Below, one piece after another: positions 31,226 through 41,758 of a stretch of 64,000 nucleotides of DNA. Position 1 is the first letter of the stretch, and each line of letters opens with the position of its first letter. Position numbers and translations under genes: made by a program. Below the pieces are notes generated by a model. The model was not told where the DNA came from. It saw only the letters and a program-made list of their open reading frames with translations, and made no database searches. The stretch comes from Branchipolynoe longqiensis (taxonomy: Eukaryota > Annelida > Polychaeta > Phyllodocida > Polynoidae): positions 111,878,763 through 111,942,762 of the forward strand of contig CM059188.1 in the NCBI GenBank assembly GCA_030323885.1, written 5' to 3'.

Positions 31226-31560
31226 CAGTATAACCCCGTTAAACCAACCTCCGTTAAACCAAACGATCGGTTAATCCGAACTTTTTTCAGCGGCCCGGCA
31301 AAATACTACCATTTATCATATAAAAAAGTTGGTGGGGTCAGAGATGACCTTATAACCACATGAAAGTTTGGTTTAACTGTACCAGAAGTGGTCTGAGGTC
31401 TGACAATTTTGTTTGGATTAAGTGATAATTTGGATTAACCGATTTTGGTTTAACCAACTTTTTTATATGATAAATGGTAGTATTTTGCCGAGCCGCCGAA
31501 AAAAGTTTGGATTAACCGATCGTTTGGTTTAACCGAGCTTGGTTTAATGGGGTTATACTG
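31226..31560. mobile_element. fold-back MITE, pogo/mariner-like, about 105-bp inverted repeats
   Basis: CAGTATAACCCCGTTAAACC starts a long arm (ACGATCGGTTAATCC, GGCAAAATACTACCATTTAT) that returns inverted with few changes. Flanked by TA on each side. Arms make up about two thirds of the element. Confidence 0.9.
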
Positions 31561-31562
31561 TA

Positions 31563-31884
31563 TTCCGTTTACTCATGCTGCGGAATAGTCATTTAACTCG
31601 CTTGTGCATTCCTACTGCAGTGTTAGCCGTGGGAGTTTCTGCCATTCACACAGGAGAAACCATCATTCGCGATTATAATTTTTACTTGTCTATATACCGG
31701 TAGAGCCTCTAATGCTCAGCCATGAGTCATTAAAGATTCCAACCATTCCCCGTTCATTGCTCTCTCCTTTGTTACATAACCTTCATTATATATATGTGTA
31801 GTATAATATTTAACCAAGTATAGAAATGGTGGAAATAAAAGGTTTCTGTATTTGGTAATTGGTATTGGGCAAATCAGTGGCTTT
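31563..31884. other. unassigned
   Basis: No gene or known repeat recognised. Confidence 0.4.
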
Positions 31885-31975
31885 TTTTGGGGGGGGGGAT
31901 ATTTATTCATCTGAATATGACATTTGTCAGTGCCGGAGCACTGGTCTGCCAGCCATCTTCCTATTGGAATTGAGA
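31885..31975 (-). repeat. retroposon 3'-end fragment (family T)
   Basis: Shares CAGTGCCGGAGCACTGGTCT and TTATTCATCTGAATA... with the insertions at 54856-55045 and 63417-63505. Read on the minus strand it ends in a GAATAAA-type A-rich tail. Confidence 0.65.
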
Positions 31976-32244
31976 GTCTATATAATCTAAGTTTGATCAG
32001 TGCTGTATTAGTTATAGCACCGATCCTGTAGAAGTAAGGGAATGGCTCCTGCTTTATAATGAACAGCACCAGTCAGTGTAGTTCATGCAAAAATGGGGAG
32101 CAGCACCGAGTAGAAAGTCCATACTCAGTGCAACTCGAACAATCGTCAAGGGTTACATTTTTCCTCTTATAAAACATGGCAAGTTTATAGTTGACAAGAC
32201 ATTTTGTCTGTCTTATATAATTTCAATGTGTTTAAACAGGTTGA

Positions 32245-32545
32245 TATTCAATTCAATTCAATTCTTTATTTCAGACTCAGGATTATGGTAGTTACATAAT
32301 TTGGTCCATAGTAGGTAGATATAAAAATTAATGTGAATAGGATATAAGTAATAGTATGAATACTACCATACTAATAGTTGTGTAGGATGTTCGGTGTGTT
32401 GATGGTTTGTTCATGATGGTTGGAGGTGGTGGCAGGGGAGGGGTCCCATTGGGGTGGGTGCTCTGTGCTATTTCCGCTGGTACTGTTGTGAGAAGCTATA
32501 TATTGCTCTGTCGGCTTGTCTCAGCCCCATTCGCCCTGTGATTTT
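32245..32545 (-). mobile_element. 3' fragment of another non-LTR retrotransposon
   Basis: On the minus strand a short open stretch (LRQADRAIYSFSQQYQRK then stop) is followed by non-coding sequence. It ends GAAATAAAGAATTG plus (AATTG)n, a tail type seen on CR1-like elements. Only the last residues and the 3' UTR are present. Confidence 0.45.
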
Positions 32546-32554
32546 TGCTGAATC

Positions 32555-32790
32555 ATATATATATATATATATGATGCATAAGCATTATACAAGTATAATT
32601 AATCAGAAGCCTTCACACCTTATTATATTCCAAGTCATCTACTATAGTGATCTGTTATAAAATTGTTCATCTATTATGCAACTGGGCTGATTGTGTCGCG
32701 CCCTGCCTTCAAACGCTGTAACTTGTCTGGTGGCACTCACTCACTGTTCCCGCGATGTATATGCATATATATATATATATATATATATAA
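32555..32790. repeat. two TA microsatellites and intervening unassigned DNA
   Basis: (TA)n at about 32557-32572 and 32766-32789. CATTATACAAGTATAATTAA lies between them, a variant of the TTATACGAGTATAA motif. Confidence 0.7.
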
Positions 32791-33040
32791 TTATTTTGTG
32801 TTGTATGTGAATGTTCAAAAAGTGGATTAGAGTGCATAGTCAAAGCTGGGACGACACCGAAATGACATTAGCAGGTATTTTCTGAAATCAATGACATTAA
32901 CTTCCTGCTGTGAAATTACGGAAGTCTATCCGCGTCGTGCTAAGAAGATAATCAAAGGGAACAATGCCGTCTGCATCCGGCGTGTTTTTACCAACCCCCT
33001 CTGCTGCTACTCTGGCGGAACTCGAATCATGCAGCAACTT
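32791..33040. other. unassigned
   Basis: Nothing recognised. Confidence 0.4.
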
Positions 33041-33125
33041 GGGGGTGGTGGTGGTGGTGGGGGGGGGGGGGGGGGGTATATGAAACTACACCGCGCTCGG
33101 GTACAGAGGGGGGGGGGGGGATAGA
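33041..33125 (+). repeat. poly-G / GGT tracts
   Basis: GGTGGTGGTGGTGG into a run of about 17 G, and a second run of about 12 G near 33110. Related blocks recur at 33730-33925. Confidence 0.93.
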
Positions 33126-33729
33126 CGGGGTGAAGGGGTGCTATATGAATAGATGAGATCAGCGTTCCGAGTGCGCATGCGCTGAAAACGGCGTTGGCAG
33201 CAAAGCAAAGGCGTATAGCCATTGAGTTTGCCGATACGCATGGGGCAAAACTTCGATTTCAAATGTGTCAACAAAAACTTATTTCAAAGAAATATATAAC
33301 CAATATCTGATTAACCCTACTCATTTTCTATTTCTACATATGTCATTAACCATAGGATATAAATAAAAACATGAACAAAATAAGTCAAACTGACTCTGGC
33401 TATGGCTCTAACACTAGCCCGAGTGCCCAGATTTGTCTAAATCTAAATGCACATGGCATAAGATGTGCTGATTATATTGATGTAAATGCAATGCTGGATA
33501 AAAGATTAATATCTTAATTTATTATATATATTTTTTTAGTTAGTATTCTATGTTTCAAACAAGAGCTGAGATGAGCTGAAACTAGCACATTTCATAACTG
33601 CACCCAGTGTAATAGCATGTGCCATGTGCTTCTCGTGGGTTTGTTTTGCTTTGACACATCCCACAATGCACCGCGCCGCTGGAATGGTGATGTAATCTAT
33701 ACTACACAGCAGTCAGGTGCAGCGGGCGA
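33126..33729. other. unassigned
   Basis: No gene seen; AT-rich from 33290 to 33590. Confidence 0.4.
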
Positions 33730-33925
33730 AGGGGGGGGGGGGCAGACGGGGGAGGGGGTGCTATATGAATACTATACCTCAGTCAGGGACAGCGTGTGAG
33801 GGGGGGGGGGGGGGGAGACGGGGGAGGGGGTGCTATGCGAATACTACACAGCAGACGGGGGGGGGGGGGGGGGGGCTGCACAGCACTCGGGTACAGGGGG
33901 CGGTGGGGGGGGGGGGGCTGCTGCA
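33705..33925 (+). repeat. poly-G tracts within a tandem block
   Basis: An about 66-bp unit (ACACAGCAGTC-like start, poly-G, AGACGGGGGAGGGGGTGCTA, TGAATACTA) is repeated about three times. Each unit carries a 12-18 G run. An earlier diverged unit lies at 33090-33150. Confidence 0.85.
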
Positions 33926-33960
33926 GTGGAGGGGAGCAGGTAGAGATGTTGCAAGGGGGA

Positions 33961-34313
33961 TCGGTTGGTTGCTTGTTGGAGTTTTACGTCCTGGCAACAT
34001 CTAAGGTCATACCACATTTACAACATCTAGGGTCATATCAGGACGGATACCGACTTCTGACAGTGCACACTCATGGCGACTTTATTGTGCTGCCCCATTG
34101 GGAGACTAGGCCACCAGCAACATGACCTTATATCCCCATCAGTCACATTAACCTGACACTAACAAAACCAGTATTCGCCCGATCCTAATAAATGCAGAGC
34201 GCCTGGCTAGGAAGCGACAAGTATAAATTCTTAAAGTCATTGGTTTGTCTCTACCATGGTTCGAATCGTACGATCTATCAAGACGGGAGACGGACGCTCA
34301 ACTAATTCGACGC
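33961..34313 (-). mobile_element. tRNA-derived SINE (family A) with internal duplication
   Basis: Reversed copy in which the 3'-end motif (GCAACATCTAAGGTCATA / ACAACATCTAGGGTCATA) occurs twice in a row. Confidence 0.85.
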
Positions 34314-34670
34314 AAGGGGGGGAAGAAGCAGGGGGAGAGAGACATGGGTGCTGCTGGGGTGTGCGGGGTGTGTGGGGGGGGGGGGGGGGGGCAGGGGGAA
34401 ACAGCAGAGGAAGGAGAGGGGGAACGCCGGTAGGGGTCGCTGTTTCTTGGTGACGCGCACAGGACGCTGATTACTCCAAGAAGTCGATAACAAAAAGAGA
34501 CAAAATGGAATGAGACAATTATTCTTACACGCAGGCAATTTCAATTAAGCGCCCTGTCTCTTACTTTCACATTGCCGCTTGCCTATTGTCCGTACGGTGG
34601 CGCCACCACGACCGGCAATTTCCGGTTATAGACCGAGCCCGGCAGTGCGCAGTGGTTGGCGCGCACTGCT
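34314..34670. other. unassigned with poly-G run
   Basis: A run of about 17 G near 34374-34391. A GTGGCGCCACC motif at 34599 is also seen in A repeats. No gene. Confidence 0.4.
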
Positions 34671-34679
34671 CCTGTAACG

Positions 34680-34872
34680 ACGGGTGTGGGGTGTGGGGTG
34701 TAGGGTGCGGGGTGCGGGGTGCGGGGTGCGGGGTGCGGGGTGCGGGGCGCGGGGCGCGGGGCACGCGGCGCGCGGTGCGCGGTGCGCGGTGCGCGGTGCG
34801 CGGTGCGCGGTGCGCGGTGCGCGGTGCGCGGTGCGCGGTGCGCGATGCGCGATGCGCGGTGCGCGGTGCTAA
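34680..34872 (+). repeat. 7-bp minisatellite (GTGCGGG / GTGCGCG)n
   Basis: About 27 heptamer units in two variant blocks, GTGCGGG then GTGCGCG. Read-through frames on both strands are artefacts. Confidence 0.95.
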
Positions 34873-35114
34873 CTTTGACTTGACCAAGGACGACCTGAAG
34901 CACAAGAAAACAGTTACCCCCCCCCCCCACTCCCTCAACACCTCCTCTGTAAATGAGGTGGGTGGGTGTGTTATAGTGGGGATGTTGTTGGTGCAAGTGC
35001 AAATTAAGAAGGGATCCAGTGGATCCAATTAGCTCAGAGGACATTACATAATAACTCATTTGATTGTGCAATCAAAGAATAACGATGTGTGAATTGATCT
35101 TGCATTCAACATCA
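34873..35114. other. unassigned
   Basis: Nothing recognised beyond a poly-C run at about 34918. Confidence 0.4.
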
Positions 35115-35125
35115 CAATTATGAAA

Positions 35126-35366
35126 CTTAAAAATTGATACTCGGCACTTCCTAGCCAAGCACTTGGCATGAATAGGATAGGGAAAGGACTGGTTGGCTCA
35201 GTGTCAGGATAATGTGACTGAGTGGGATATCAGATAATGGTGCAAATGGCCTGGTCTCCCAGTGGGGCAGCACTACAAAAGTGTAACGAGTGCACAATGT
35301 CATAACTTGGTCTCCGTCTGGATATGACCTTAGAAGTTACCAGGAGGAAAAATTCCAACAACCAAC
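35126..35366 (+). mobile_element. 5'-truncated tRNA SINE (family A) with TSD
   Basis: Begins in the body (CTTAAAAATTGATACTCGGC), ends CCAACAACCAAC, and is flanked by an 11-bp duplication CAATTATGAAA (35115-35125 and 35367-35377). Clean evidence that family A is mobilised by target-primed reverse transcription. Confidence 0.9.
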
Positions 35367-35490
35367 CAATTATGAAAGTAGCGTACTGAACCCTACTACG
35401 TACATTAGTTTAACTGACCAAATATAAACGGTGCTTCTTTCCTTTCTTTACTTGGGAGGAAATATGCTTTGACGTCTGCTTAGATAGTAC

Positions 35491-35681
35491 AGAGAAACCC
35501 AGTTAAAACACCAGCATTGGGATAAATAAAATATCGTCATGAAAAAAAAAACAGGGGCGCGCGAAATCCGAGTTGCGGTGACTGAATTGCATTTGAATTA
35601 CAGAATCCCAGATCCAATCATCGATGCATTATAACCAAATTTGCGTAAGACAGGGTGCCATAAAATCGGGGTTTCACTCTA
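35491..35681. mobile_element. short pogo-like MITE
   Basis: AGAGAAACCCAGTTAAAACACC at the left and inverted AGAGTGAAACCCCGATTTTA at the right form imperfect terminal repeats. Confidence 0.55.
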
Positions 35682-35936
35682 CCTCCAACAACAATAATTT
35701 GTTCTAAAAAGACAATGACTGAAATGTTCAGCCTGAAGCAAACCTTATCTGGAGATTGTCAAGCTCACAATTGTTAAAAACACCCAGATCAGATCAAAGA
35801 GCTTGAGTACCGATAGGAGTGTCAGAAAGGTGTGTGTGTGGGGGAGGGGAGGGGGGCAGCTTAAGTGTTATATTCCAATCGTTTCCCATAGGGATTGTAT
35901 AAATCCCATAAGGTTCGAAACCAGAAACAAGATGGT

Positions 35937-36292
35937 TCCTGGTGTCGCAGTTTGAAAAGGTGCCTGGTTTAAAATGGGCCTTTTCGCAATATACATGCGG
36001 CAAACTCGAACAGCATTCCTGCCTGATTTAGATTGGACCCACGTTTAATAACTTGTTAATTACTTGTTAACGTGTTAGTGCAGAGGGCAATACATACTAT
36101 CAAGCATAACATATTCACTACAATGATGCCTGAACCGTGTCCGTGCTTGTCTCGCCCTACATTTCCAGAGAGCTCCTCCACAGAAAGCCAGAATCAGACA
36201 AGATTTCAGGCTTGCCGCTTGACTTTGACGCATGCGCATGGCGAAAGGGCCCGTGTTAAACCGGGCACCTTTTCTAACTGCGACACCGGCAC
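35937..36292. repeat. fold-back repeat, about 65-bp arms
   Basis: AAAAGGTGCCTGGTTTAAAA (35956 on) returns inverted at about 36255-36275 (GTTAAACCGGGCACCTTTTC); the arms extend over TGCGACACC and CATGCG. About 280 bp separate the arms. Confidence 0.7.
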
Positions 36293-36375
36293 AGATCAGA
36301 GTGACAAAGTGTACAGATGTGTGGAGCAAGATGGTGCAATTTATGTAAAATTTGAAGTCAGAAGCCAGGCCAGGC

Positions 36376-36708
36376 TGGTTGGTTCTTGGAGTGTTATGTC
36401 CTGGCAACATCTAAGGTCATAACACGATGGGCACCGACTTGTGACAGTGTATACTCATGGTAATGTTATAGTGCTGCCCCACTGGGAAATCAGGCTGCTG
36501 GCACCATGACCTGATATCCCACTCAGTCACATTACCTTGACACTGAGCTAACCAGTCCTTGCCCTATCCTATTAATGCTGAGCGCCAGGCTAGGAAGCGA
36601 CAAGCATCAATTTTGATAAATTATTGATTTGACTCGACCAGGAACCGAACTCCTGATCTTCCTCATGCGAGGCTCGTGCTCTAACGATTTAGCCACCGCA
36701 CCCGGTCA
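36376..36708 (-). mobile_element. tRNA-derived SINE (family A)
   Basis: Reversed full-length copy; head end TTAGCCACCGCACCCGG. Confidence 0.87.
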
Positions 36709-36965
36709 GACAGATATAGAAACTGGAATGGAGTGTGAATAAAGAGAGTGGACAGCGCAGTCTCAGAGCAGACCGGAAGTAAGGCTACCGGCACCGGAAG
36801 AGCGTGGTTGGATGCTACCGAAGGACTAGAACAGACCGCCAGTATTGCATACTTTTACTAATCCACCATGTGACACTTTCTTTATTCCATTAATATGTTC
36901 ATGTTTTTATTATTTATGACCACACCCACCTATTCCAAGTCTGGTTTAACCTGCCCAGGTGGCGA

Positions 36966-37266
36966 CCGAGCGCGATGGCCGAATCGGAAGAGCGCAGGCT
37001 TCCCGTGTGTAAGGTCGGGAGTTCGAATCCTAGCCGAGTCAAACCGATGACATATAGAATTGATACTAGTATGAGGCTTGACATTAATAGGATAGGACAA
37101 GGAATGGTTAGCACAGTATCTGCATAATATGACTGTGTGGTATATCGGGTCGTAATGCTACCAGTCTGGTCTCCCAGTCGGGCAGCACAATAAAGTTGCC
37201 ATGAGTACACACTATCACTGATGTGACCTTTAGATGTTGCCAGGACTTCAAGTACTAACAACCAAC
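36966..37266 (+). mobile_element. tRNA-derived SINE (family A)
   Basis: Forward copy with good A and B boxes (GATGGCCGAATCGGAAGAGC, GGAGTTCGAATCC). Its 3' end runs straight into degenerate 54-bp satellite units. Confidence 0.87.
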
Positions 37267-37613
37267 ATGTGCGAGGCATTATGAATACACCCACCTATAT
37301 GAAGCCTAGTGCAACCTGTCCAGTTGACGCTAGGTATCATGAGTACATCCATCAATATCAAGTCCAAAGTAACCTGCCCAGTTGACGCTGGGCATTATGG
37401 ATGCATCCATCCATATCAAGTCTGATGTAACTAGCCCAGTTAACACTGGGCATTATGGATACAACCACCTATATCAAGTCTGATGTAATCATCCCAGTTG
37501 ACGCTGGGCATTATGATTACATCCACCTAGAAGTCTAATATAACCTGTCCGTTTGTGTTGGGCATTATGAATGCACCCATACATATCAAGTCTGGTGTAA
37601 GTAGCCTAGTAGA
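37267..37613 (+). repeat. degenerate units of the 54-bp hairpin satellite
   Basis: Five or six diverged copies (AGTTGACGCTGGGCATTATG with ATATCAAGTCTGATGTAAC) at irregular spacing; the hairpin core is partly decayed. Confidence 0.85.
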
Positions 37614-37806
37614 ACCGTAAAACCTCTCTAAATCGACCATCCATGGGATCGACTTTAAATGGTCCATTTAGGGAGGTGGTCGGTTTAGGGACTTTTCTCC
37701 ATCATTACAATGGTATTGTATGGGCGATTGTTTGGGACCCAAATAGAGCGATCAATATAGGGGAGTGGTCGATTTGTGGAGGCGGTCAGTTAGAGAGGTT
37801 TTACTG
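37614..37806 (+). mobile_element. pogo/mariner-like MITE inside the satellite
   Basis: CGTAAAACCTCTCTAAATCG and inverted CAGTAAAACCTCTCTAACTG form the ends; flanked by TA on the right. A second copy, reversed, is at 57647-57866. Confidence 0.85.
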
Positions 37807-37810
37807 TACT

Positions 37811-39160
37811 ACTACCCATATCAAGTCTGATGTAACCAGCCCAGTTGACACTGGGCATTATGCATACATCCATATCAAGTCTGATGTAACCAGCCCAGTT
37901 GACACTGGGCATTATGTATACATCCATATCAAGTCTGATGTAACCAGCCCAGTTAACACTGGGCATTATACATACATCCATATCAAGTCTGATGTAACCA
38001 GCCCAGTTGACACTGGGCATTATGTATACATCCATATCAAGTCTGATGTAACCAGCCCAGTTGACACTGGGCATTATGTATACATCCATATCAAGTCTGA
38101 TGTAACCAGCCCAGTTAACACTGGGCATTATACATACATCCATATCAAGTCTGATGTAACCAGCCCAGTTGACACTGGGCATTATACATACATCCATATC
38201 AAGTCTGATGTAACCAGCCCAGTTAACACTGGGCATTATACATACATCCATATCAAGTCTGATGTAACCAGCCCAGTTGACACTGGGCATTATGTATACA
38301 TCCATATCAAGTCTGATGTAACCAGCCCAGTTGACACTGGCCATTATGTATACATCCATATCAAGTCTGATGTAACCAGCCCAGTTAACACTGGGCATTA
38401 TACATACATCCATATCAAGTCTGATGTAACCAGCCCAGTTGACACTGGGCATTATGTATACATCCATATCAAGTCTGATGTAACCAGCCCAGTTAACACT
38501 GGGCATTATACATACATCCATATCAAGTCTGATGTAACCAGCCCAGTTGACACTGGGCATTATGTATACATCCATATCAAGTCTGATGTAACCAGCCCAG
38601 TTAACACTGGGCATTATAGATATATCCATATCAAGTCTGATGTAACCAGCCCAGTTGACACTGGGCATTATGTATACATCCATATCAAGTCTGATGTAAC
38701 CAGCCCAGTTGACACTGGGCATTATGTATACATCCATATCAAGTCTGATGTAACCAGCCCAGTTTACACTGAGCATTATACATACATCCATATCAAGTCT
38801 GATGTAACCAGCCCAGTTGACACTGGGCATTATGTATACATCCATATCAAGTCTGATGTAACCAGCCCAGTTGACACTGGGCATTATGTATACATCCATA
38901 TCAAGTCTGATGTAACCAGCCCAGTTAACACTGGGCACTATACATACATCCATATCAAGTCTGATGTAACCAGCCCAGTTGACACTGGGCATTATGTATA
39001 CATCTATATCAAGTCTGATGTAACCAGCCCAGTTTACACTGAGCATTATGGATACATCCACACATATCAAGTCCGATGTAACTAGCCCAGTTAACACTGG
39101 GCAATATGGATACAACCACCTATATCAAGTCTGATGTAATCATCCCAGTTGACACTGGGC
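37811..39160 (+). repeat. 54-bp satellite with a hairpin in each unit
   Basis: 23 near-identical units plus two diverged ones. Unit: CATCCATATCAAGTCTGATG, TAACCA, then GCCCAGT-TGAC-ACTGGGC (7-bp perfect stem, 4-nt loop) and ATTATGTATA. Two main variants alternate: loop TGAC with TGTATA, and loop TAAC with TACATA. Both keep the stem. 54 is a multiple of 3, which creates long false frames on both strands. Confidence 0.97.
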
Positions 39161-39864
39161 ATTGTCCATGTTGCCGGAAACATGCACAATTCAAAATCCC
39201 TGACTACGGGCCTGATATTATGAATACCATAGAGACAGTTCGTAGCGCGTCGCTACGCATAAAGTTAACTTCCGGTAGTAGATTCAAAGGCTTGTCCAGT
39301 CCTTACCTGGCCACCGTCGTCGACGGATCACTGAATGAATAGAAAATTGTCCACCCCACCCACCCATACTATAGTTTAGGGTCCTCTGATAGGGCTGAGA
39401 GATAATGGTTCTTATGACTTTGAAATGAATGTTGCTGATTAACGCGAATGTGGGAATGTGTGTGAGTGTGCCAGATGTGAGCTGACCGTGTGACTGTGAT
39501 CTGCCCCAGTTGCTGCCTCATGTCTTCTGTTTTCAAGTTCCATCTATAGAAATATATCATATGTTAGTATGATAGTACAATCATAAAGTATGTTCTGCAC
39601 ATAAGTAATGAAGAAAATGCAATAGTAGCTATACCTAGCATATGACCTGCACATAAGTAATGAACAGTAAAACATAGAAAGGCACAGGTTGTACTACCTG
39701 TTGAAGATAGAGTAATTTAAAGCTAATAACCTCAATTGTATTATTGAGAGTGGCTGATAGCAGATGTTCAGTAAGGTGTAGGAAAGGCTTTGTAAAAATG
39801 TATTAAGCCTGATTAATAAATTTATTAGCCCAAACAAAAAAGATTATCTGTGTCTGGTTTTGAA
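39161..39864. other. unassigned
   Basis: No gene or repeat recognised; interrupts the satellite. Confidence 0.4.
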
Positions 39865-40020
39865 TTATGGATACATCCACCAATATCAAGTCTGATGTAA
39901 CTATAATGAATACACCACCCATGTCAAGTCTGATGTAACCTTTCCATTTGATACTTGACATTATATATACATCCACCCACATCAAGTCTGGTGTGATCTG
40001 CCCGGTTGACGCTCCGCATG
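39865..40020 (+). repeat. outlying degenerate 54-bp satellite units
   Basis: ATGGATACATCCACCAATAT CAAGTCTGATGTAAC and two further decayed units; the last hairpin is disrupted (CCCGGTTGACGCTCCGC). Confidence 0.8.
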
Positions 40021-40285
40021 GTGGATGAACAGGACCACTAGATTACTGATGCCTTGCCTGTCTGTGTTCCCACTCGGCTGCACTATCAGCCCAGCCTCCC
40101 TCGCCGGCAGGCATCCCCTTTCCCGCCCCTCCGCCCCCCTGCGCCTCCCCCCGCCCCCACGGTCAGACGCCATACGTCCGGGAAGCTACGCCGACAGCAC
40201 CTCAGGCTACCACACGGAAATATATGCACACATGCAATATTTATTTTATATGCACATATGCACATATGTACATATGCACATATGC
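40021..40285. other. unassigned
   Basis: Short C-rich stretch and CACATATG-type repeats leading to the TA tract. Confidence 0.4.
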
Positions 40286-40290
40286 ATATA

Positions 40291-40323
<33 letters not shown>
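40286..40323. repeat. (TA)n microsatellite at the element border
   Basis: Abuts the B2 end of the minus-strand Ngaro-like element. Confidence 0.95.
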
Positions 40324-40329
<6 letters not shown>

Positions 40330-40407
40330 ATATCTCCAGTACAAATTAGGGAGAAACAAATGAGGTAGTGGGTTGAGTAGTTTAATCTCTGGCAAGGGTT
40401 ATAGGCC
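40324..40407 (-). repeat. N1 B2 terminal repeat
   Basis: AAACATATCTCCAGTACAAA ... GGTTATAGGCC (plus strand), identical to B1 at 40587-40670. A 26-bp A-rich spacer (AAAGAAAAGAAAAGAAAAAA) separates it from A2. Confidence 0.92.
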
Positions 40408-40433
40408 CTTGCCCATAAAGAAAAGAAAAGAAA

Positions 40434-40588
40434 AAATCCTCCGGTGCGACTGACACTTGTCTACATCCGGTGGAGGTGAGGAGGGTAGGTGGAGCCACCC
40501 GTACAGTGTTGTCTTACGGAGTATAACAATAAAGTAATAATTAACCCTTACGTATCTTTATACTTGCATAATCCGTTATACATCACAT
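40434..40588 (-). repeat. N1 A2 repeat
   Basis: Copy of A1 at the distal end. It includes CGGTGCGACTGACACTTGTC and TATACTTGCATAATCCGTTA (plus strand) and a second copy of the gag start region. Confidence 0.92.
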
Positions 40589-40670
40589 AAACATATCTCC
40601 AGTACAAATTAGGGAGAAACAAATGAGGTAGTGGGTTGAGTAGTTTAATCTCTGGCAAGGGTTATAGGCC
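40587..40670 (-). repeat. N1 B1 repeat
   Basis: Lies about 30 bp after the recombinase stop codon; identical to B2. Confidence 0.92.
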
Positions 40671-40699
40671 AAAGATCGGAGATCCCCCAACCCCTATCG

Positions 40700-41758
40700 T
40701 TAGTATATAGTGGTCGCCAGTGAGGTGGCCACGCGCATGTCGTTCATTATTCTTACAGTCAAAGGTGTTTTCAAGTATGTGAAGACTGTGTCGGTCGCCC
40801 AGTCCCCCCTGGCACGAAGCTCCTCAATGGTGGCCCCGCATAGGGATAGGTATGTACAGCCGCCCCGCCTGAGAGAGTGGGATGAGACCGAGGATGGGTC
40901 CAAGCCTGCCTTCCCCGCGAATATTCGCAAGGTTGTCTGGTACACGGCATAGGGGAGGGGCGAGGAGGCGCCCAGTCCGGAGGGGATCCGGAAGGCTAGC
41001 GCGTCCGGGGGGGCAGGGGTCCGGTCGAAGTGCAGTTCGGTCCAGTAAACCGCACAGATGTCTGTGTTCAAGCACCTGGCGACCGGTATTTCCAGGATGC
41101 GCTCCCGGAACTGGATCGTCTTTGATCGTCTGACCGAAATGATCATGCCCCATGGGAAGAATTTGAAATCAGCCCTGTGGAGTGCAGATTCAGACAGTGT
41201 CACCTGGCACTTGCGTAGGAGAGCTCGGAAGCTGCACAACAATGCAGCGCGCCAAGCGATGTGACCTTGGGTCATAGATAGGTAGGAGAACATCTTCAGC
41301 AGTGTCCCGGGCAATATCGGGGCCGCCTGCCGCGGGGCCGCCGATCTCTCTCTCCTGATTCCACGGAGGGTGGAGGCGACTTCGTAGCTTGTGTATGAGA
41401 TCGGTTCAGCTCCCCTTTGGCGGAGGAAGTAGTTCAGGCCGCTAAGGTAGTTAAGTATCGATGAGTATTTCAGGGTTCTGGCCAGCCAGGTGGCATATAG
41501 AGCCACCTGGGCAGGTGGGCAGGGCAGGGGGGAGTGCGTCTCGGAGAAGTTCTCGACAAACTCCAGGTAACGCCTAACCTGCACCCCCCGTGTTGAGATG
41601 GAGTTTGTGGCGTAGGCGCTGCTCTGGAACAGCAGCTGCTCCTGTTTCAGCTGGGCCACCCCTGGAACCGGAATTGTCATCATCATTAAATATGAAGCTG
41701 CAGCACATACTGTTGGTAGGGTCGGCCTCTCTGAGGCGCCCTGGACTACCTTTATCAT
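40700..41758 (-). CDS. tyrosine recombinase of N1
   Basis: 352 codons. It integrates a circular DNA intermediate without target cutting of the integrase type. The N-terminal core-binding part contains VQVRRYLEFVENF and YATWLARTLKYSSILNYLSG. The catalytic domain has Arg178 in FRALLRK, His294 and Arg297 in SSHSLRRGGC, Trp320 in GDWATD, and the nucleophile Tyr328. All expected residues are present. It overlaps the end of the RT-RNase H frame by 185 bp in another frame, so translation probably needs frameshifting, re-initiation or splicing. The annotated Met at 41758 is simply the first in frame; similarity to the N2 recombinase begins about residue 33. Intact; together with intact RT it suggests activity in the recent past. 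Confidence 0.93.
   Translation of the reverse strand: MIKVVQGASERPTLPTVCAAASYLMMMTIPVPGVAQLKQEQLLFQSSAYATNSISTRGVQVRRYLEFVENFSETHSPLPCPPAQVALYATWLARTLKYSSILNYLSGLNYFLRQRGAEPISYTSYEVASTLRGIRRERSAAPRQAAPILPGTLLKMFSYLSMTQGHIAWRAALLCSFRALLRKCQVTLSESALHRADFKFFPWGMIISVRRSKTIQFRERILEIPVARCLNTDICAVYWTELHFDRTPAPPDALAFRIPSGLGASSPLPYAVYQTTLRIFAGKAGLDPSSVSSHSLRRGGCTYLSLCGATIEELRARGDWATDTVFTYLKTPLTVRIMNDMRVATSLATTIY

Noticed and set aside
37643..39115. Long open frames of 18-residue repeats on both strands
   Set aside because: They are created by the 54-bp hairpin satellite; simultaneous openness on both strands is expected from the unit, not from coding.
37267..39160. Resemblance to a CRISPR array (regular repeat with short hairpin)
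   Set aside because: Units are directly adjacent with no unique spacers, the setting is eukaryotic, and there are no cas-like genes.
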